From the NCBI RefSeq assembly GCF_042683745.1, contig NZ_JBHUJX010000019.1, positions 186,001-250,000 of the forward strand: 64,000 bases of DNA. The letters are read 5' to 3'. This document shows, one piece after another, positions 50,604 through 58,885 of this stretch. How positions within the stretch are numbered: position 1 is the stretch's first letter; each line of letters begins with the position of its first letter. The notes under the pieces were generated by a model. It saw only the letters and a list, made by a program, of their open reading frames with translations, was not told where the DNA came from and made no database searches. A program made the translations under genes and the position numbers. This stretch comes from Pseudoneobacillus sp042683745 (lineage in GTDB: Bacteria; Bacillota; Bacilli; Bacillales; Cytobacillaceae).

Positions 50604-50730
50604 GGATACTCGTTCCGTTATATTATTTAACACTGCCGTTTTTTTTGGTTTATTCGAACTGTGGTCTCGCTATTTACGAAAAAAGAAGCTATATCTGCTT
50701 AATTTTTATTAGATAACGGAACTGGTGTCC
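50604..50730. repeat. 127-bp element with ~22-bp terminal inverted repeats
   Basis: The left end GGATACTCGTTCCGTTATATTA and the complement of the right end (GGACACCAGTTCCGTTATCTAA) agree at 17 of 22 positions, with GTTCCGTTAT identical. The interior is AT-rich and non-coding. It lies inside the ABC-F leader region. It looks like a miniature inverted-repeat element. Confidence 0.55.
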
Positions 50731-50804
50731 GCTTAATTTTGAAAAAGATCCATTCTCCTTCATATAACGGATTGTCTGACCAGAAAATTATTTAACAGAG
50801 CATC

Positions 50805-50848
50805 ATAAAATAAAAAGACCATAAGAAGATGGTTACTTCTTACAGTCT
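50805..50848 (-). terminator. Intrinsic terminator in the ABC-F leader
   Basis: On the plus strand AGAC-CA-TAAGAAG (50816-50828) pairs with CTTCTTA-CA-GTCT (50836-50848); on the minus strand TTTTTATTTTA follows. It is 330 bases upstream of the ABC-F start codon and about 250 after the leader peptide. Confidence 0.7.
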
Positions 50849-51097
50849 AAAATAGTCAGTGAAAATAATTTATTCCTAAGCTAAAATGCGCGCGAAAAAA
50901 AGCACATATTTCTACCTAGATACATTCCCCAGTATAAATTGACTGGCGAACCCTTTAAATTATCATCTCGATTTAAGTAAAGTAAGTTACCTTCTAAATT
51001 GCCATCATTCCATAAAGAGCATAACAAATAAACCTAAAATACTTAGGCAAATTGACACTCATTACAAAATCCATATTAATTTTAAATTAAATTAATA

Positions 51098-51118
51098 TTA
51101 GCAATTAGTTGGTTCCAT
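51098..51118 (-). CDS. Candidate 6-residue leader peptide MEPTNC of the ABC-F gene
   Basis: ATG at 51118 follows a very strong GGAGGGGG (51130-51137) by 11 bases and reads MEPTNC then TAA. The bases between the ribosome site and the ATG (AAAGTAAGTT, 51129-51120) are perfectly complementary to AACTTACTTT at 50988-50979, so translation of the leader could control folding before the terminator at 50816. A strong ribosome site with a six-codon frame is hard to explain otherwise. This is an inference. Confidence 0.45.
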   Translation of the reverse strand: MEPTNC

Positions 51119-51199
51119 AAACTTACTTTCCCCCTCCGAAATTTTCTCTATTATCTCATTTTTTCATTATATTGTAAATAATTAAATTGGAAAAATTGC

Positions 51200-51907
51200 C
51201 TAAACAGTCATTTTCCAACTTGATAATGCTAACCAGTTTTCTTTTTCCTTATAATCAGGCATTATTTTTCCAACCAGACGCCAAAAGGATCGATCATGAT
51301 TCAGATGGACCATGTGGCACATTTCATGTACGACTACATAGTCAATTACCTGAATGGGAGCCATAGCCAGCTTCCAATTAAAAGTCAGCTGTTGTTTTGA
51401 ATCACAGGTTCCCCAATTACTTTTACTATCAGTAATTCGGATCGAACGCGGCTTTGTTTTAAAGTTGCTTTGAAAAGAATGGATACTCTTTTCTACTAAC
51501 GCTTTACATTGCTGGTAATAAAACCTTTTTAATGCTTGTTTTATTTTTTCATCCTCAAGCTGCTTCACATAGATATATAACTTCATTCCGTCAAAAACAA
51601 CATGGTCCTGATTGATAGTTATATCTTGTGTAATCTGTATCGGATAGGAGTTTCCTAAATAAAGGAAGCTTTCCCCTTGATTATATAGCTTCTCTTTTAT
51701 CCCAAGCATTCGATCCTTCATTTCATTTAACTTTTCCTGAATCCAATCCCACTTTTCTTCTAATAATTGAAGCACATGTTCATCAGGTGTCCCTTTCGGA
51801 GCCTGAACTTCCACATTTCCATAATGATCGATATAAATGCCCATGGATGTTCGCTTTTTGTACTTTACTTCAAAACGTATTGTCTCACCTAAAAAGGTAT
51901 GTATCAT
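51200..51907 (-). CDS. YgjP-like (DUF45/WLM) zinc metallopeptidase
   Basis: The protein is 235 aa from the ATG at 51907 (AGGTGA upstream; the frame extends to an unsupported TTG). The core signature is VVHEMCHMVHLNHDRSFW (HExxH plus a third His), preceded by SKSNWGTCDSKQQLTFNWKL, which is the classic YgjP/M48-like pattern. It is cytoplasmic, with no signal. Members are widely distributed, often beside restriction-modification or stress genes, but the substrate is unknown. It lies upstream of the ABC-F leader on the same strand. Confidence 0.9.
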   Translation of the reverse strand: MIHTFLGETIRFEVKYKKRTSMGIYIDHYGNVEVQAPKGTPDEHVLQLLEEKWDWIQEKLNEMKDRMLGIKEKLYNQGESFLYLGNSYPIQITQDITINQDHVVFDGMKLYIYVKQLEDEKIKQALKRFYYQQCKALVEKSIHSFQSNFKTKPRSIRITDSKSNWGTCDSKQQLTFNWKLAMAPIQVIDYVVVHEMCHMVHLNHDRSFWRLVGKIMPDYKEKENWLALSSWKMTV

Positions 51908-52268
51908 TTCATCACCTGTAAAATCCTTAATATCTTTTTTACTTAACAAAATAAGTTTGACATGTAGGCTAGTCCCTAGTGGGAAAGAAGGTAAATACTT
52001 ATCCAGTTATAACAGACCAAAAGCAGTCAAAGAGCCTAAAATAAGGAAAATCCATAACTTAAAGACTTTTTGTTTGTGTTTGTTCTTTGATATTCATTAA
52101 AAGAGGTAAGTCCTTTCAATAGTATAGGTGTTCCCTAATATAGTAAATTCTGTTTCAATTATCTATTGATCGAGCTTTTGCAAAAATAAACACCATTCTA
52201 TAAAAAAATAACATGAATCCATCTAATAGCATAATCTATATAGGCATGAGCTTAAAGGAGGTATCGCA
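51908..52268. other. 361-base gap upstream of the YgjP-like gene
   Basis: I see no convincing gene or RNA structure. The minus strand encodes a short basic-plus-hydrophobic stretch (about 52072-52003) but without a start codon or ribosome site. The rest should contain the two divergent promoters. Confidence 0.45.
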
Positions 52269-52763
52269 ATGATAAAATATATTGCTTTCCAAGGTACAGT
52301 AACGATGATTAGTGATTTTATGATAAGTCAAAATGACGAAGGAGTCGGTTGTTATAAATTTATATCTGTAGATAACGGAACCGGAACTTTTGTAAATTTC
52401 GTTGTGGCACCCACCACTTATTTTGTCGATCATGTAATGATAAGAATAGGTGACAGGGTAACAGGATATTATGATGCAAATGCTCCCGTCCCGCTCATAT
52501 ACCCGCCGCAATACCGAGCACTGATTATGGCAAAAGATACACCTTTTCAAAATGTCAAAGTAGACTTTTTTAACAGTCAGCTAGTGAGTAGTGACGGTCA
52601 ATTAAAATTAAATGTATCACCGTATACCCAGATTCTATTAGAAAATGGGCAAGCCTTCACAAGTAATCTCGCCAACCGAAATCTAATCGTTCTCTATGGA
52701 GCTACAACCAAAAGCATACCCGCCCAAACAACACCACATAAAATCATTGTACTGTGTTCATGA
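52269..52763 (+). CDS. Conserved-looking protein of unknown function
   Basis: The 164-aa protein starts after a strong AAAGGAGGTATCGCA. It is beta-rich, with no signal peptide or membrane helix. Notable stretches are FQGTVTMISDFM, DNGTGTFVNFVVAPTTYFVDH, GDRVTGYYDANAPVPLIYPP and QYRALIMAKDTPFQNVKVDFF. A strand order around GDRVTGYYD suggests an OB-fold-like barrel. I recall similar proteins only as hypothetical proteins of Bacillales. Single gene with a terminator after it; the coding signal is strong but function is open. Confidence 0.8.
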   Translation: MIKYIAFQGTVTMISDFMISQNDEGVGCYKFISVDNGTGTFVNFVVAPTTYFVDHVMIRIGDRVTGYYDANAPVPLIYPPQYRALIMAKDTPFQNVKVDFFNSQLVSSDGQLKLNVSPYTQILLENGQAFTSNLANRNLIVLYGATTKSIPAQTTPHKIIVLCS

Positions 52764-52786
52764 ATTTGGAAGGTAATTTTTGTAAA

Positions 52787-52830
52787 ACAAACAAAGAGCC
52801 TCCTTCCCTTGGAATGGCTCTTATTTGTTT
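52787..52830. terminator. Bidirectional terminator between convergent genes
   Basis: AGAGCC (52795-52800) pairs with GGCTCT (52816-52821), flanked by AAACAAAC and TTATTTGTTT. Confidence 0.7.
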
Positions 52831-52855
52831 TCCTTAAGTTATGAATTTTCCAAAC

Positions 52856-53362
52856 CTATCCCCTATATTTTATAGCTAGTCCTTTTAAGAAATTCCTAGC
52901 ATATTTATCTCCACATTCTTTAAAATTTTTATGGCCTTCTTTTCTCAATAAAGCGCCGAGTTCACCTTTAGTTACATTAATACCTGCTTTTTCGAATATA
53001 TCCAGCATATCCTCGGTAGTTAAAGCTAGCGCTATTTTCACTTTCTTTAGTAGGAGATTATTAACGTTTGCACTTTTCTTTACAGAAGTTTCCTGCATGT
53101 CTGGCTGGCCAGGTTTTGGATCTTGTTTTCCCCTTTTAAAAACAATCAAGCCATTTAAAAACGAATCAAACATTATATGATTACATTTTATATTCTCGTC
53201 ATTTTCATCTTCATGATCGTTCATGTCATTCGATTTTGTAAGCATCTTTATTACTTCCGCTTTTGTTACTTCAGCTCCACCAAGTTGAAAAATCTCTACC
53301 ATATCAGTATTTTTTATATCGAGTGCATATCTCAATCTAATTAAAATATCATTGTTTTCCAT
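52856..53362 (-). CDS. DUF1456 (YehS-like) protein
   Basis: The protein is 168 aa from the ATG at 53362, seven bases after AGGAGG. It contains two copies of the DUF1456 helical module: NNDILIRLRYALDIKNTDMVEIFQLGG (split, ~2-29) with FDSFLNGLIVFKRGK, and LLKKVKIALALTTEDMLDIFEKAG with YARNFLKGLAIKYRG. The two-repeat form is normal for this family. Function is unknown; predicted cytoplasmic. Confidence 0.92.
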   Translation of the reverse strand: MENNDILIRLRYALDIKNTDMVEIFQLGGAEVTKAEVIKMLTKSNDMNDHEDENDENIKCNHIMFDSFLNGLIVFKRGKQDPKPGQPDMQETSVKKSANVNNLLLKKVKIALALTTEDMLDIFEKAGINVTKGELGALLRKEGHKNFKECGDKYARNFLKGLAIKYRG

Positions 53363-53438
53363 GAATGAACCTCCTAAAATCACTTCATACTTAGCTCAGT
53401 TTATTAGAGATATGGTGAAAAGTCCATACAACTAAAAA

Positions 53439-53483
53439 ACCCGAATCAATTTGAGTTAAATATCTTCAAATTGATTCGGGTTA
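53439..53483 (-). terminator. Terminator of the alpha/beta hydrolase gene
   Basis: AACCCGAATCAATTTGA pairs perfectly with TCAAATTGATTCGGGTT; T6 follows on the minus strand. Confidence 0.9.
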
Positions 53484-53486
53484 AAT

Positions 53487-54314
53487 TTATCTTTCTAGTT
53501 CATTTAAAAAATGATGAACAATTTCGTTAAACCTTTCACTATGCTCCCAAAACATCATATGCCCGCCGAGAACTTCTATTTTAGATTCTGGTGTTAATTG
53601 TTTTGTGTAATTAGCTGCACTTTCAGCCCAATGCTCTGCAATTACATTTAATGTAGGAACCGTTTGGCTTGCTTTTATCGCTTCTTCACGATAATCAGAA
53701 AACATTCCAGAAGCAAATAAATGACATGCAATATAGTAAGGTGTTTTTAAAGATTGCTCAACAAGCCAAGTCAGTTCCTCTTTCTTGAGATCCCTTTGAA
53801 CCATTACTTGAGTGATATAGTTTGTGATGAACTGCCTTTGTCCTCTTGAATTTTGTAAATACGTATTATAGATGGCAGCAATTTCATCTAACGAACCTTC
53901 CACCCAATCATCATTATTTGTCGATAATGATTTAGGAGGCATGTCAACAAGGATTAAGGATTTAATAGAATCCAAACCATATTGTTTAATAAACTCCCAA
54001 ACAGTAAAACAGCCAAAAGACCAACCGACTAACATCGCATTTTCAACATTCAATGCTTTAAGGACCACATGTAAATCTGATCCATGGGTAATGTAATTAT
54101 TCCCATGAATAGACATTGTTGATCTACCGTGACTCCTTGGATCAACAACAATCACTCGATTCGTCTTTGAGAAATATTCCACCTGTTTGGAAAAAACCTC
54201 TGTCGTAAACGTAAAACCAGGAATAAACACAATGGGTTCCCCAACCCCTACATCCTGAACAAACAACTCCACACCTGGATCAACCTCAATATATTTACCA
54301 TTTAACATAGACAT
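53487..54314 (-). CDS. Alpha/beta hydrolase (haloperoxidase/esterase-like)
   Basis: The 275-aa protein starts with GAGGTG upstream of the ATG. It shows the oxyanion strand IVFIPGFTFTTEVF (~28-41), DPRSHGRST (~58-66), the nucleophile elbow GWSFG (~97), the acid region, and the catalytic His in GGHMMFWEHSERFNEIV near the C-terminus. The order and length fit the haloperoxidase/lactonase-like esterases. There is no signal peptide. It is a single gene with its own terminator; the substrate is unknown. Confidence 0.88.
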   Translation of the reverse strand: MSMLNGKYIEVDPGVELFVQDVGVGEPIVFIPGFTFTTEVFSKQVEYFSKTNRVIVVDPRSHGRSTMSIHGNNYITHGSDLHVVLKALNVENAMLVGWSFGCFTVWEFIKQYGLDSIKSLILVDMPPKSLSTNNDDWVEGSLDEIAAIYNTYLQNSRGQRQFITNYITQVMVQRDLKKEELTWLVEQSLKTPYYIACHLFASGMFSDYREEAIKASQTVPTLNVIAEHWAESAANYTKQLTPESKIEVLGGHMMFWEHSERFNEIVHHFLNELER

Positions 54315-54480
54315 TTCTACACCTCATACTCATTTTCTACTACATTATTCGGATTGAAGGCCTTTCATTCCACTTATGTAGGGTCAGAGGTCCATCGTCC
54401 CCGGCTTATTTTATTCTAACTAACTAACTAACTGATTGCTATGGAATTGGACAAAGTTCCCATGTTCCACTCAACTAGTG

Positions 54481-54509
54481 GTTGAATTCTGTTTTTGATT
54501 CAATTCAAC
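54481..54509. promoter_or_regulatory. Inverted repeat GTTGAATT-N13-AATTCAAC before the HTH-repeat gene
   Basis: Perfect 8-base arms about 90 bases before the start codon. A (CTAA)4 microsatellite lies at about 54416-54433. The HTH protein could bind here, but this is unproven. Confidence 0.35.
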
Positions 54510-54599
54510 TGTCTGTTGATAGGCTGATGGTGGAGGGTGTGCTAAGATAATTTTGACAGTGCGCGCTGGATTTTGTTTTTTAGTTGAGGAGGAGTTTGG

Positions 54600-55691
54600 A
54601 TGTTGGATTCACGAAAAGTTGGTGCATATATTTCAAAGCTTCGTAAGGAACGAGATATGACCCAGGTAGAGCTTTCTGATCATTTAAATGTTAGCCATCA
54701 AGCAGTATCAAAGTGGGAACGTGGGGATTCACTGCCGGATATTGGGACCTTGCCTCTAATTGCTAATTTTTTCAATAGATCAATAGACGAAATTATGAAT
54801 GCAGGAGAATCCGTTAATAATCTACAGTACTTAAAAGTTGGAAAAATTGTTGAAGAGATTTCAGAGAATAGAACAGAGCAAGTAACAGAAATGATAAATT
54901 CTGGTCAAGTGGATTTGAAGGATTTAGTTGAGGTAGCCCCCATCATGAAGGCTAGTACTTTGAATAAGGTATCTGAGGGTTTAGATGGACGTAACCTCAA
55001 TTTAGAGGTACTAATGAGGCTCGCACCTTTTCTAGATTCTGAATCATTGGACCAAATTATCCTACATTCAACTGAGGGAGAGGTCCAATGGGAAGTGATT
55101 TCAAGCCTTGCTCCCTTTTTGAGTAAAGACACTTTAATGATATTGGTTGAGCGTGCCACCTTAGATTCTATGAATATAAAACAGCTTGTTCAGTTAGCAC
55201 CATTTTTTAGTCGCGATCATTTAGATAAACTCGTTCAGCAAGTAGAGGAAGGTCATTTGAACTGGGACCTAGTACAGGGATTAGCCCCTTTTCTAAGCCG
55301 TGAAACGCTAAATCGTATCGTTGACCAGGTAGTGGATGGAAAGATAGAAGCTAATCGAATTCTATACATTGCTCCATTCCTTGAGCAAAAGCAATTAGAT
55401 AAATTGGTCTTTAAGTCAGCAGAGGGAACCTTAGACTGGAATATTATTCATAGATTGGCACCTTTCTTGAGTGCGGAAACCTTAAACCATCTCATCAACC
55501 AAGTTGTAAATGGTAAATTAGAAGCTAGTAAAATCCTACATCTTGCTCCTTTTCTAAGTAAGGAAACGATTGAAAAACTTGTCAGTGATCAAGAACTAAT
55601 AGATCTTAATCCAGATATTCTAGCTAGCCTTGCACCGTTCGTCGATAAAGGAACACTGAGTAAAATGGTCACAACATTATTAAGAAAATAA
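54600..55691 (+). CDS. Xre-type HTH protein with nine 29-residue tandem repeats
   Basis: The 363-aa protein starts after GGAGGAG. Residues ~8-62 are a Cro/C1 HTH (LRKERDMTQVELSDHLNVSH, QAVSKWERGDSLPDIGTL). After a linker, units beginning [LIV]AP[FI] start at exactly 112, 141, 170, 199, 228, 257, 286, 315 and 344, a strict 29-residue period (typical unit: LAPFLSRETLNRIVDQVVDG plus KIEANRILY). Alternate units end in W-containing (NWDLVQG, DWNIIHR) or EA-containing (EANRILY, EASKILH) forms, hinting at a 58-residue super-repeat. Each unit looks like a helical hairpin, so an alpha-solenoid is likely. No known effector domain is visible. Confidence 0.9.
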   Translation: MLDSRKVGAYISKLRKERDMTQVELSDHLNVSHQAVSKWERGDSLPDIGTLPLIANFFNRSIDEIMNAGESVNNLQYLKVGKIVEEISENRTEQVTEMINSGQVDLKDLVEVAPIMKASTLNKVSEGLDGRNLNLEVLMRLAPFLDSESLDQIILHSTEGEVQWEVISSLAPFLSKDTLMILVERATLDSMNIKQLVQLAPFFSRDHLDKLVQQVEEGHLNWDLVQGLAPFLSRETLNRIVDQVVDGKIEANRILYIAPFLEQKQLDKLVFKSAEGTLDWNIIHRLAPFLSAETLNHLINQVVNGKLEASKILHLAPFLSKETIEKLVSDQELIDLNPDILASLAPFVDKGTLSKMVTTLLRK

Positions 55692-55701
55692 TATGATTTT
55701 A

Positions 55702-55731
55702 AAGCCGCAAGAGTCATTAGCTTTTGCGGTT
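55702..55731 (+). terminator. Terminator of the HTH-repeat gene
   Basis: CCGCAA (55705-55710) pairs with TTGCGG (55724-55729), extended by neighbouring pairs, followed by TTATTGTTTTTT. Confidence 0.7.
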
Positions 55732-55895
55732 ATTGTTTTTTGAAGCTGTTTTTCACTAATCAACCATTATGCCTACAATTGCCGTGAGTCTCTATACTAA
55801 AATACTTTTCCCTTTTTCAAAAAAAAACAAAAATAAGTTTAGTAAAAAATAATATAATAGAATTATCACTAATTTAAAATTGAGATGAGGTAAAA

Positions 55896-56510
55896 ATGAC
55901 TATACTTGCATTTTTTATAGCTTATTTACTTGGGTCCATCCCTTTCGCTTTGCTCGTGGGTAAAATGTTTTTCGGGGCGGATATTCGGAAATTTGGGAGT
56001 GGAAATTTAGGTACGACGAATAGCGTCAGGATTTTAGGTAAAAAGGCAGGTTTGTTGGTGCTAATTGGGGATGTATCGAAAGGAGCTGTAGCCGCCTTAT
56101 TACCTTTATGGTTGAACCTTGAAATTGAACCCATTTATGTTGGATTTGCAGCGGTTCTAGGTCATTGTTTCCCATTACTTGCAGGATTTAAAGGAGGGAA
56201 AGCAGTAGCGACAACATTCGGTGTATTGTTCATTGCAAATCCGATTTTGCTTATAATAGGTTTAATAACATTTATTAGTATGATTGTTATTACCAAATAT
56301 GTGCCTATCGGTTCCATATCCATTGCGCCTGCCTTATTTTTATATTCTTTTCTTGCTGGCGACACGAAGCTAGCTATTTTATTTTTCGTGTTTATTCCTT
56401 TCATGCTTTATTTACACCGCTCGAATTTAAGAAATATGAAAAATGGCACGGAGCCCAAAATCAATGATAAAAACATAAAAAAGGAAAAAATTACAAAAAC
56501 GAAGAAGTAA
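55896..56510 (+). CDS. plsY: Glycerol-3-phosphate acyltransferase PlsY
   Basis: The 204-aa membrane protein has five hydrophobic segments and the three PlsY loops: GKMFFGADIRKFGSGNLGTTN (split; ~22-42), the second with GHCFPLLAGFKGGKAVAT (~90-107), and a third near LHRSNLRNMKNGTEP. It transfers acyl groups from acyl-phosphate to glycerol-3-phosphate, the first step of phospholipid synthesis. The C-terminal tail is unusually Lys-rich. GATGAGGTAAAA precedes the ATG. It is a single gene here, not next to parE/plsX, so it may be a second PlsY copy. Confidence 0.93.
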   Translation: MTILAFFIAYLLGSIPFALLVGKMFFGADIRKFGSGNLGTTNSVRILGKKAGLLVLIGDVSKGAVAALLPLWLNLEIEPIYVGFAAVLGHCFPLLAGFKGGKAVATTFGVLFIANPILLIIGLITFISMIVITKYVPIGSISIAPALFLYSFLAGDTKLAILFFVFIPFMLYLHRSNLRNMKNGTEPKINDKNIKKEKITKTKK

Positions 56511-56518
56511 GATCCAAA

Positions 56519-56545
56519 AAGCCAACACATAACGTATGTTGGCTT
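56519..56545. terminator. Bidirectional terminator of plsY and the phosphotransferase gene
   Basis: AAGCCAACA pairs with TGTTGGCTT around ten bases, between the convergent gene ends. Confidence 0.75.
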
Positions 56546-56560
56546 CTTGAATTTTACAAA

Positions 56561-57529
56561 TTAAATTTTCTCTACATCCTGTTCCAATTGATTCAAAAAA
56601 TGTTCGAGATTTTTTTCATTCATCCAATGAGTTCCCCAAACATCATCATTTTTCAATATGATTCCTAAAAACCATATTCTTCGTAAAATAACGAACTGAT
56701 TTAATGCTTGTAAATCTCCATTACCTATACTTTTTTCACTAAGATAGCCATTTAAAAATTGGTTCCAACATGAAGTTTCTAAATTCGGATAGTTTTGCTT
56801 CAAGTTCCACAAAAATACAGCGATATCATAGGATCGATACCCCCTGCTACAACAATCAAAATCGAAAGCCTCGATTTGATCCCCCAAAAGATGCATATTA
56901 AAATTATGAAAATCTCCGTGGCAAAAACCATATTCAAGATCATCGTTATATAAAATATCTGCCTTTATCTTACTTAAGACCCCATCCAGGAATGAATATT
57001 TTTCACTTTTCATATACTTTTCTAATGTAGGAGTGATCAAAGACAAAGGCCCATCCAATAAATGCGTTACGTTTAATTCAAATTTTCTCTCATTATTGGA
57101 AACAAACGAATCCGTTGCTTTATGTATATTAGCCAAAGCTTTTCCGATCAGATAAACATTTTCTTCATTAATTTCCGGCCGATCCCCTTTTGAAAAGGTA
57201 AACAAAACACCGTACCTCATTCCTTCTGGGGCATGAACTTCAGATAGCCACTCACCATCCTTCCTCATGATAGGCTTCGAAACTTGGCAACCATTTTTAG
57301 ATAAGTGGTTAATGGCATCTAATTCATACAAAATTTCCGATTTTCCCCTCCATCCTTCTCTATATATGCGAAAAATATATTTGGCAATTTCTGTTTCCAC
57401 AATATACGTATCATTTAATCCTCTGATTAATAGATTACATGCCATTATTCTTCCAATTTGATATGAGTTCACTATAGATTCTATGGAACGGTTAGTGAAT
57501 AAGGAGCTCCTTACCTGTATCGTTTTCAT
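56561..57529 (-). CDS. APH/choline-kinase-type phosphotransferase
   Basis: The protein is 322 aa from the second Met (57529), six bases after GGAGG; the first Met is too close to that site. It has a protein-kinase-like fold: ATP lobe (YIVETEIAKYIFRIYREGW, ~43-61), catalytic loop HGDFHNFNMH (~200-209) and the metal-binding DFD (EAFDFDCCS, ~217-225). Aminoglycoside phosphotransferases, homoserine kinases and YihE-type kinases share this pattern, so the substrate is open. It follows an MFS exporter gene by 15 bases on the same strand, a pairing that could be resistance (modify plus export) but does not prove it. Confidence 0.88.
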   Translation of the reverse strand: MKTIQVRSSLFTNRSIESIVNSYQIGRIMACNLLIRGLNDTYIVETEIAKYIFRIYREGWRGKSEILYELDAINHLSKNGCQVSKPIMRKDGEWLSEVHAPEGMRYGVLFTFSKGDRPEINEENVYLIGKALANIHKATDSFVSNNERKFELNVTHLLDGPLSLITPTLEKYMKSEKYSFLDGVLSKIKADILYNDDLEYGFCHGDFHNFNMHLLGDQIEAFDFDCCSRGYRSYDIAVFLWNLKQNYPNLETSCWNQFLNGYLSEKSIGNGDLQALNQFVILRRIWFLGIILKNDDVWGTHWMNEKNLEHFLNQLEQDVEKI

Positions 57530-57544
57530 CATTCCCCTCCATTT

Positions 57545-58756
57545 CTACGCCATTCCCCTTCCTGCTTCCAATAAAACCTTATTTCGTCCTAAGAATATAG
57601 ACAGAATTAAAATGAAAAGCCCTGTTCCTAAAAGAAGCCATTCAATTTGGATGATATCTGCAAGAGGACCAAAGATGAGCATCCCAATCGGCATCATGGA
57701 AGTAGATATCATTCCAAACACACCAAAAATTCTTCCTAAATAATTTTCATCTACTTTCTCTTGAATTAACACAGTGGTTGGGGTATTAAAAACGGGCATC
57801 GCAATACCGAAGACCGCCATGAATAGTAGATAGATCCAAAAGTTTGGCACGATTCCGAGTGCAAACGTACAAACTCCCATCAGCAGACTTGCAAATGTCA
57901 TCGTATAAACCTTATTTTTAAAGCCTCCCCATGAAGCGATAATCGCACCACCCACCATCATTCCAACCGAAAAGGCAATTTCAATGGCGGTTAGGCGCCA
58001 CACTTCATCCCCAAAAGTTCTGGTTACTTGAAGCGGTGTTAAAAAGGCGGCAGGTGCCATCAACACGAAGAAAATCGCAAAAAACAAAAAGAATTTCTTT
58101 AGAAAAGCTTGATTTTTAATATAAGTTAAGCCTTCTTTTAAATCATTGAAATAACTGGTCGTTTGCTTTTCCGCAGCCTTCTCATGAGCTGGAATGTTAA
58201 AAAAGTTCATTAACGTAAAAATGGCAATTGCTGCGGTAATGACATCGATGAAAAAAATGATTTCAAGGGAGGTCATCGTCAATAATGCAGCACTAACCAG
58301 CGGCGCGACAAACATGATGATCGCTTGAATACTCCCGTTAATTCCATTCACCTTCGTCAAATTCTCTTTTGGTACGATTTGGGGTAAAATAGCCCCTACG
58401 GCTGGGGTTTGTATACCTGTACCGATCGCACGAACCGCTGCCATCACAAAGAGTAACCATGTTGAATCATAGCCCAGTAAAAAAACAATGGCTAATAAAA
58501 GTGTCGCCACCGCAATGAGGGCATCGGCTAAAATAATCAGCCTTTTACGATTAAAGCGATCAGCCCATACCCCCGCTATCGGGGATAATAGAAAGGTAGG
58601 AATGAAACCACAAATGATGAACACTGTCATCATAATCCCTGATTTTGTTGTTAGCGTCACATACCACATAATGGCATATTGGACTAAGGCAGAACCAAAG
58701 AGGGAGATCGTCTGACTGCTTAAAAAGAGCGTTATATTCTTTTTCCAATTATCCAT
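57545..58756 (-). CDS. MFS exporter, Mef/MFS_3-like
   Basis: The 403-aa protein has 12 hydrophobic segments and MFS motif A as GVWADRFNRKR (~62-72). The opening NITLFLSSQTISLFGSALVQYAIMWYVT (split) and the central GAILPQIVPKENLTKVNG are typical of the Mef macrolide-efflux/tetracycline-like MFS_3 group. AAAGG lies 10 bases before the ATG. First gene of a two-gene unit with the phosphotransferase. Drug export is likely by family, but the substrate is unknown. Confidence 0.9.
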   Translation of the reverse strand: MDNWKKNITLFLSSQTISLFGSALVQYAIMWYVTLTTKSGIMMTVFIICGFIPTFLLSPIAGVWADRFNRKRLIILADALIAVATLLLAIVFLLGYDSTWLLFVMAAVRAIGTGIQTPAVGAILPQIVPKENLTKVNGINGSIQAIIMFVAPLVSAALLTMTSLEIIFFIDVITAAIAIFTLMNFFNIPAHEKAAEKQTTSYFNDLKEGLTYIKNQAFLKKFFLFFAIFFVLMAPAAFLTPLQVTRTFGDEVWRLTAIEIAFSVGMMVGGAIIASWGGFKNKVYTMTFASLLMGVCTFALGIVPNFWIYLLFMAVFGIAMPVFNTPTTVLIQEKVDENYLGRIFGVFGMISTSMMPIGMLIFGPLADIIQIEWLLLGTGLFILILSIFLGRNKVLLEAGRGMA

Positions 58757-58837
58757 TTAATCACAACCTTTCCTTACTCTTTATTGACATAAAATAAAGA
58801 CTTTTAACTACTTTCCGAACCATATCAACCTAAAAAA

Positions 58838-58862
58838 AATCACAGACTATATGCCTGTGATT
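58838..58862 (-). terminator. Terminator of the UvrA-like gene
   Basis: AATCACAG pairs with CTGTGATT around a 9-base loop; a T8 run follows on the minus strand. Confidence 0.85.
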
Positions 58863-58885
58863 CAAAAGTAAAGGCAATCCTTATC

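Noticed and set aside
50498..50716. 72-codon plus-strand frame in the ABC-F leader
   Set aside because: No ribosome site, unlikely composition, and it spans the inverted-repeat element.
52003..52072. Short basic then hydrophobic peptide on the minus strand (ending LGSLTAFGLL)
   Set aside because: There is no ATG, GTG or TTG start and no ribosome site; an in-frame stop lies just upstream.
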